Assembly (NCBI GenBank): GCA_963767635.1
Contig: CAVYEM010000001.1
Coordinates: forward strand, 930,001 to 994,000
DNA from: CAVYEM01 sp963767635
GTDB lineage: Bacteria > Vulcanimicrobiota > Vulcanimicrobiia > Vulcanimicrobiales > Vulcanimicrobiaceae
Direction: 5' to 3'
DNA length: 64,000 nucleotides
The notes under the pieces: generated by a model
What the model saw: the letters and a program-made list of their open reading frames with translations, nothing else
Told to the model about the DNA's origin: nothing
Database searches by the model: none
Translations under genes and position numbers: made by a program
Part shown: positions 61,183-64,000 of the stretch, piece after piece
Numbering within the stretch: position 1 is the stretch's first letter
Layout of the letters: every line of letters starts with the position of its first letter

Positions 61183-63078
61183 GTGCCGAATAAAGTTCTT
61201 CGCCTCGCCTATGTCGCGGCTCTTGTGGCGCTTTTGGTGACCGCTTGCTCTCTTTTTGCGCGGGCGGACAACGACGAAACGACGGCCGGCGTGAATCCCG
61301 CGACGGTCGGACTTCAGCCGCTGCGCGGGACGATTCCCGCCGCGACGCCCGCTCCAGGCGAGTCGCGGCTCAACCGCCGCAGCGACGGCACGTTCGCTGC
61401 CGTGGCACAAACCCAAGGGCGAACGCGGACCTTTCACTTGGTGGAACGGGACGCGCCCTGGTCGCTGCAGCCGGGGCTTACGGTAATGGCTAAGACGTAC
61501 AACGGCGTGGTTCCCGGGCCAACGCTCGTGGTTCATCAAGGCGATCGCGTCGTCATCGACTACCATAACGCGCAACGCGTTCCGGACACACTGCACCTGC
61601 ACGGCATTCACGGCATTCCGATCGGCATGGACGGCGTTGCCGGCATTTCGCAGCCGATGGTGATGAACGGCGGAAGTTTTCGCTACGTCTTTACCGCCAA
61701 TCAACCAGGGACGTTCATTTACCACTCGCATGACAACGAAGAAATGGTCAACAGCGGTCTGTACGGCGCGCTCATCGTGCTGCCCGCGCATCCGAGCGCG
61801 TCGGAACGTGCGGATCGCGACGACGTCGAGCTGATTTCGTCGTGGACGATTCAAAGTTTGAGCGAGAATCATTTCACGCTCAACGGCAAAGAGTATCCCG
61901 CGACTGCGCCCATCGACGTGCGTAAAGGACAGCGCGTGCGCATCCGCTGGATCAACATGTCCGGCGAGAACTTTCACACGATGCACACGCACGGCCACTA
62001 TCAGCGCATCATCGCGCGTGACGCCCAGCCCGTTGCCGCTCCGGACGTTCAAGATACGGTCATGCTGGGTCCGGGACAGCGAGTCGACGTCATCATCGTT
62101 GCGGATCAATCGCCGGGAAATTGGCTCGTGCACTGCCATGTTCTCGATCACGTTGAGGACAGTCAAGGCTTCCCGGACGGTTTGATCACGGTGCTGCACT
62201 ATGAGGGTACGCCGAATAACGCTGCGGCGATGAATCGCGCGATGCGCCACATGCTTCCCAGTTTCGGCGGCGGAGGCCCTGCGGCGCTGTCCTTCGGATG
62301 GACCGTCATTCTGGGCGCGATTGCAGGGCTGACGATCTTCTTGGGCTTGCCGATAGCACGGATGCGCAATATCTCGCCGCACGCCATCGGAGCGCTCAAC
62401 GCCATCGCGATCGGCATTCTTGTGTACTTGGTCGTGGAGATCGCCGGCAATGCCACCTCGCCGCTCGTGCGCGCCGCGCAGAGATGGCACGCAACGGGGG
62501 GGTCGAGCGCCGACGTCGTGTGGCTGGCCGTCGCATACATCGGTGGATTATTTGCAGGGCTTGTCGGCTTGGGTGCGCTGGCCGCGCGGCTGTCGCGCCG
62601 AGCCGCCGCTGAAGTGCATGATCCGATGTTGCTCGCCTCGATCATCGCGATCGGCATCGGCGCCCACAACTTCGCCGAAGGGCTCGCCATCGGCGCGTCG
62701 GCGGCCTCGGGTGCCACCGCGATCGCGGTGGGGCTCATCGTGGGTTTCGCGCTGCACAACGCGACCGAAGGTTTCGGCATTGCCGCTCCCCTCTCAGGGC
62801 GGTCGATTCGGCCCTCGCGGCGGCTGCTGCTGCTCGCGGGATTGGTGGCCGGAGGACCGACGTTTTTGGGCACGGTCGTCGGGTACGCGTTTCATTCGCC
62901 CATTCTCTCCGTGCTGTTTTTGGCAACGGCGATCGGCGCGCTGGTCTACGTCATCGGTGAATTGTGGAGCGTGCTGCGCCGCACGCCCGGCATTACGGCG
63001 TTGATGACCTCGATGCTGGCGTGCGGGTTTTTTATCGCGCTCGCGACCGAAGTGGTGCTCGATCTGAACGGCGGTTGA
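61183..63078 (+). CDS. Multicopper oxidase fused to a ZIP-family metal transporter
   Basis: One intact 631-residue frame. A lipoprotein-like signal (LVTAC, residues 17-21) precedes a two-cupredoxin multicopper oxidase with all copper clusters: LHLHGIHG (about 137), IYHSHDNEEM (about 180), HTMHTHGHY (about 265) and VHCHVLDHVEDSQ (about 316). From residue 369 eight membrane helices follow, including the ZIP pair GIGAHNFAEGLAIG (about 490) and GFALHNATEGFGIA (about 522), the binuclear metal site of ZIP transporters. The topology puts the oxidase outside. It may oxidise or capture a metal (Fe, Mn or Cu) and pass it to the channel, by inference. The GTG start has no clear ribosome site. Confidence 0.88.
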   Translation: MPNKVLRLAYVAALVALLVTACSLFARADNDETTAGVNPATVGLQPLRGTIPAATPAPGESRLNRRSDGTFAAVAQTQGRTRTFHLVERDAPWSLQPGLTVMAKTYNGVVPGPTLVVHQGDRVVIDYHNAQRVPDTLHLHGIHGIPIGMDGVAGISQPMVMNGGSFRYVFTANQPGTFIYHSHDNEEMVNSGLYGALIVLPAHPSASERADRDDVELISSWTIQSLSENHFTLNGKEYPATAPIDVRKGQRVRIRWINMSGENFHTMHTHGHYQRIIARDAQPVAAPDVQDTVMLGPGQRVDVIIVADQSPGNWLVHCHVLDHVEDSQGFPDGLITVLHYEGTPNNAAAMNRAMRHMLPSFGGGGPAALSFGWTVILGAIAGLTIFLGLPIARMRNISPHAIGALNAIAIGILVYLVVEIAGNATSPLVRAAQRWHATGGSSADVVWLAVAYIGGLFAGLVGLGALAARLSRRAAAEVHDPMLLASIIAIGIGAHNFAEGLAIGASAASGATAIAVGLIVGFALHNATEGFGIAAPLSGRSIRPSRRLLLLAGLVAGGPTFLGTVVGYAFHSPILSVLFLATAIGALVYVIGELWSVLRRTPGITALMTSMLACGFFIALATEVVLDLNGG

Positions 63079-63126
63079 ACCTTTCGGCTGCGTGACAAGA
63101 ACCCGGTCGGCGGGAACAATGCGGCC

Positions 63127-63831
63127 ATGAATATTGGAATAGTCGGCTCCGGAGACATCGGCCAAACGCTCGGCCGTTTATGGGCGAAGGCCGGTCACCG
63201 AATTCTGTTTAGTTTCTCACACGATGAGCGCAAGCTGGAGCAACTCGCTTCGGAGTGCGGTAACGGTTCAAAGGCAACGACGCCGTATGAAGCCGTCAGT
63301 CACGCTGAAGTCGTGTTGTTTTCGGTGCCGTGGAACAGCATCGACGAAGCGCTCAAACAAATCGGGCGCTTTGAAGGGCAAACCGTCATCGACACGACGA
63401 ACCCGTACATCGACGAACAGATGCACGTGCAAGAGTTCGAGGACAATTTCTCGTCCAGCGAATGCGTTGCCAAAAAGGCCGAGAACGCCAGAGTCATCAA
63501 AGCGTTCAACACGCTCAAGGACGAGACGCTGTGGAATAAGAGCGGTCAAGGTTTGGTCATCTTCATGGCCGGCGACTATCCGCTGATGAAGAAGAAGGTC
63601 GCCAAACTCATCGAGGACGCGGGGTTTGTGCCGTTTGACGTCGGTCCGCTGGTCGAGGGCAAGAAGCAAGAGCCCGGGACGGACCGTTACTTAAAAGAGC
63701 TGACGCGCGATCAAGCGCATCGGTTAGTCGGCGAAGCGGGCGAGGATTCCGCCGGCTCGGAAGGCTCGCAAGTTACCAAAGGGAGCATTCACGGCGAGAT
63801 CGATCTCGATCAGCCGGTTCGCCGATATTGA
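63127..63831 (+). CDS. NADPH-dependent F420 reductase-like oxidoreductase
   Basis: The 234-residue protein begins NIGIVGSGDIGQTLGRLWAK, a Rossmann GxGxxG fold. HAEVVLFSVPWNSIDEALKQ, VIDTTNPYI, and RVIKAFNTLKDETLWNKSGQ follow, matching the COG2085/NpdG-like family, which reduces F420 or related cofactors with NADPH. True F420 use is unproven. It lies 48 bases after the oxidase-transporter gene and overlaps the next gene (TTGA). Confidence 0.82.
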   Translation: MNIGIVGSGDIGQTLGRLWAKAGHRILFSFSHDERKLEQLASECGNGSKATTPYEAVSHAEVVLFSVPWNSIDEALKQIGRFEGQTVIDTTNPYIDEQMHVQEFEDNFSSSECVAKKAENARVIKAFNTLKDETLWNKSGQGLVIFMAGDYPLMKKKVAKLIEDAGFVPFDVGPLVEGKKQEPGTDRYLKELTRDQAHRLVGEAGEDSAGSEGSQVTKGSIHGEIDLDQPVRRY

Positions 63832-64000
63832 AGGCGCAATTTCCGGCCGAACAGTCGCAGCGCGGTCAGTTCGTCCGGCAGCGCGATGCGTTTGAGCGGT
63901 GGGTTCGCGCGGACGGCAGTACCGAATTCCCCGTGCAAGCAGGGCGGTACCATCTCTATGTTTCGCTGGCTTGTCCGTGGGCCCACCGCACGATCATCGT
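63828..64000 (+). CDS. Glutathionyl-hydroquinone reductase (xi-class GST), 5' part
   Basis: The window ends inside this gene. The visible 57 residues start at TTG overlapping the previous stop: KAQFPAEQSQRGQFVRQRDA, then RYHLYVSLACPWAHRTIIV. The active-site motif C-P-W-A-H-R-T is diagnostic for the YqjG/Ecm4 family that reduces glutathionyl-hydroquinones. Confidence 0.85.
   Translation, partial: MKAQFPAEQSQRGQFVRQRDAFERWVRADGSTEFPVQAGRYHLYVSLACPWAHRTII

Noticed and set aside
61177..62490. Long open frame of 437 codons on the minus strand opposite the oxidase-ZIP gene
   Set aside because: It mirrors the codon structure of the plus-strand gene, shows no family pattern, and is His/Arg-rich in the way antisense frames of GC-rich genes are.

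Overview
The window is a bacterial chromosome segment of roughly 60 percent G+C, densely packed with short or overlapping gene junctions. The cell should have two membranes and a flagellum: there is an OmpA-type MotB, an outer-membrane barrel protein and lipoproteins. Yet the SOS box is of the Bacillus (GAAC-N4-GTTC) type and FliY-like and CheC-like proteins occur, which together suggest a diderm member of the Terrabacteria. My best guess is a Candidatus Eremiobacterota (WPS-2) or Armatimonadota-like organism. This is inferred from gene content only.

Layout. 1-16.3 kb is a motility and chemotaxis cluster: flgE, flbD, motAB, fliM, fliY/N, fliO, fliP, fliQ, fliR, [a reversed beta-propeller lipoprotein], flhB, flhA, a PilZ protein, cheY, cheC, cheA, cheW. 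16.4-19.5 kb holds a DUF2283/DUF4258 toxin-antitoxin-like pair facing away from a BlaI-type repressor gene, which is followed by an M56 sensor peptidase joined to pentapeptide repeats. 19.7-27.2 kb has a DUF5916 outer-membrane protein, a secreted protein and a hyuA-hyuB operon. 27.25-28.0 kb is vapBC. 28.0-33.5 kb is an SOS-controlled imuA-imuB-dnaE2 mutagenesis cassette. 33.6-34.4 kb is higBA. 34.6-36.2 kb has a ModA-like binding protein and a membrane-anchored protein. 36.3-43.6 kb runs rlmD, gatC, gatA, gatB, mutS2. 43.7-46.9 kb is a reverse-strand operon (TIM-barrel isomerase, cyclase, cytochrome b/molybdopterin fusion). 47.1-57.7 kb is housekeeping and cell-surface genes: tyrS, hslO, aroQ, HU, tRNA-Pro, RNase H, a polysaccharide deacetylase, two glycosyltransferases and a threonine aldolase. 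57.7-64 kb has a DHA2 exporter, small membrane proteins, a short-chain dehydrogenase, a multicopper oxidase fused to a ZIP metal transporter, an F420/NADP-oxidoreductase-like gene and the start of a glutathionyl-hydroquinone reductase.

Three things shape the reading. First, at least 16 genes are split by single frame breaks, including essential-looking flagellar, chemotaxis and chaperone genes. Most breaks are equivalent to one extra base, and several sit at GACT or AGCTT strings. I read them mainly as residual sequence errors and annotate across them, saying so each time. Second, the window has several families of short non-coding repeats. Two tandem arrays 18 kb apart share a GC-rich skeleton around different hairpin cores, another family lies in frame inside imuB and again at 59.4-59.7 kb, and one element separates higB from higA. 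Third, the most novel-looking gene is the single-polypeptide copper oxidase/ZIP transporter at 61.2-63.1 kb. The M56-pentapeptide protein under a well-formed BlaI operator comes next.
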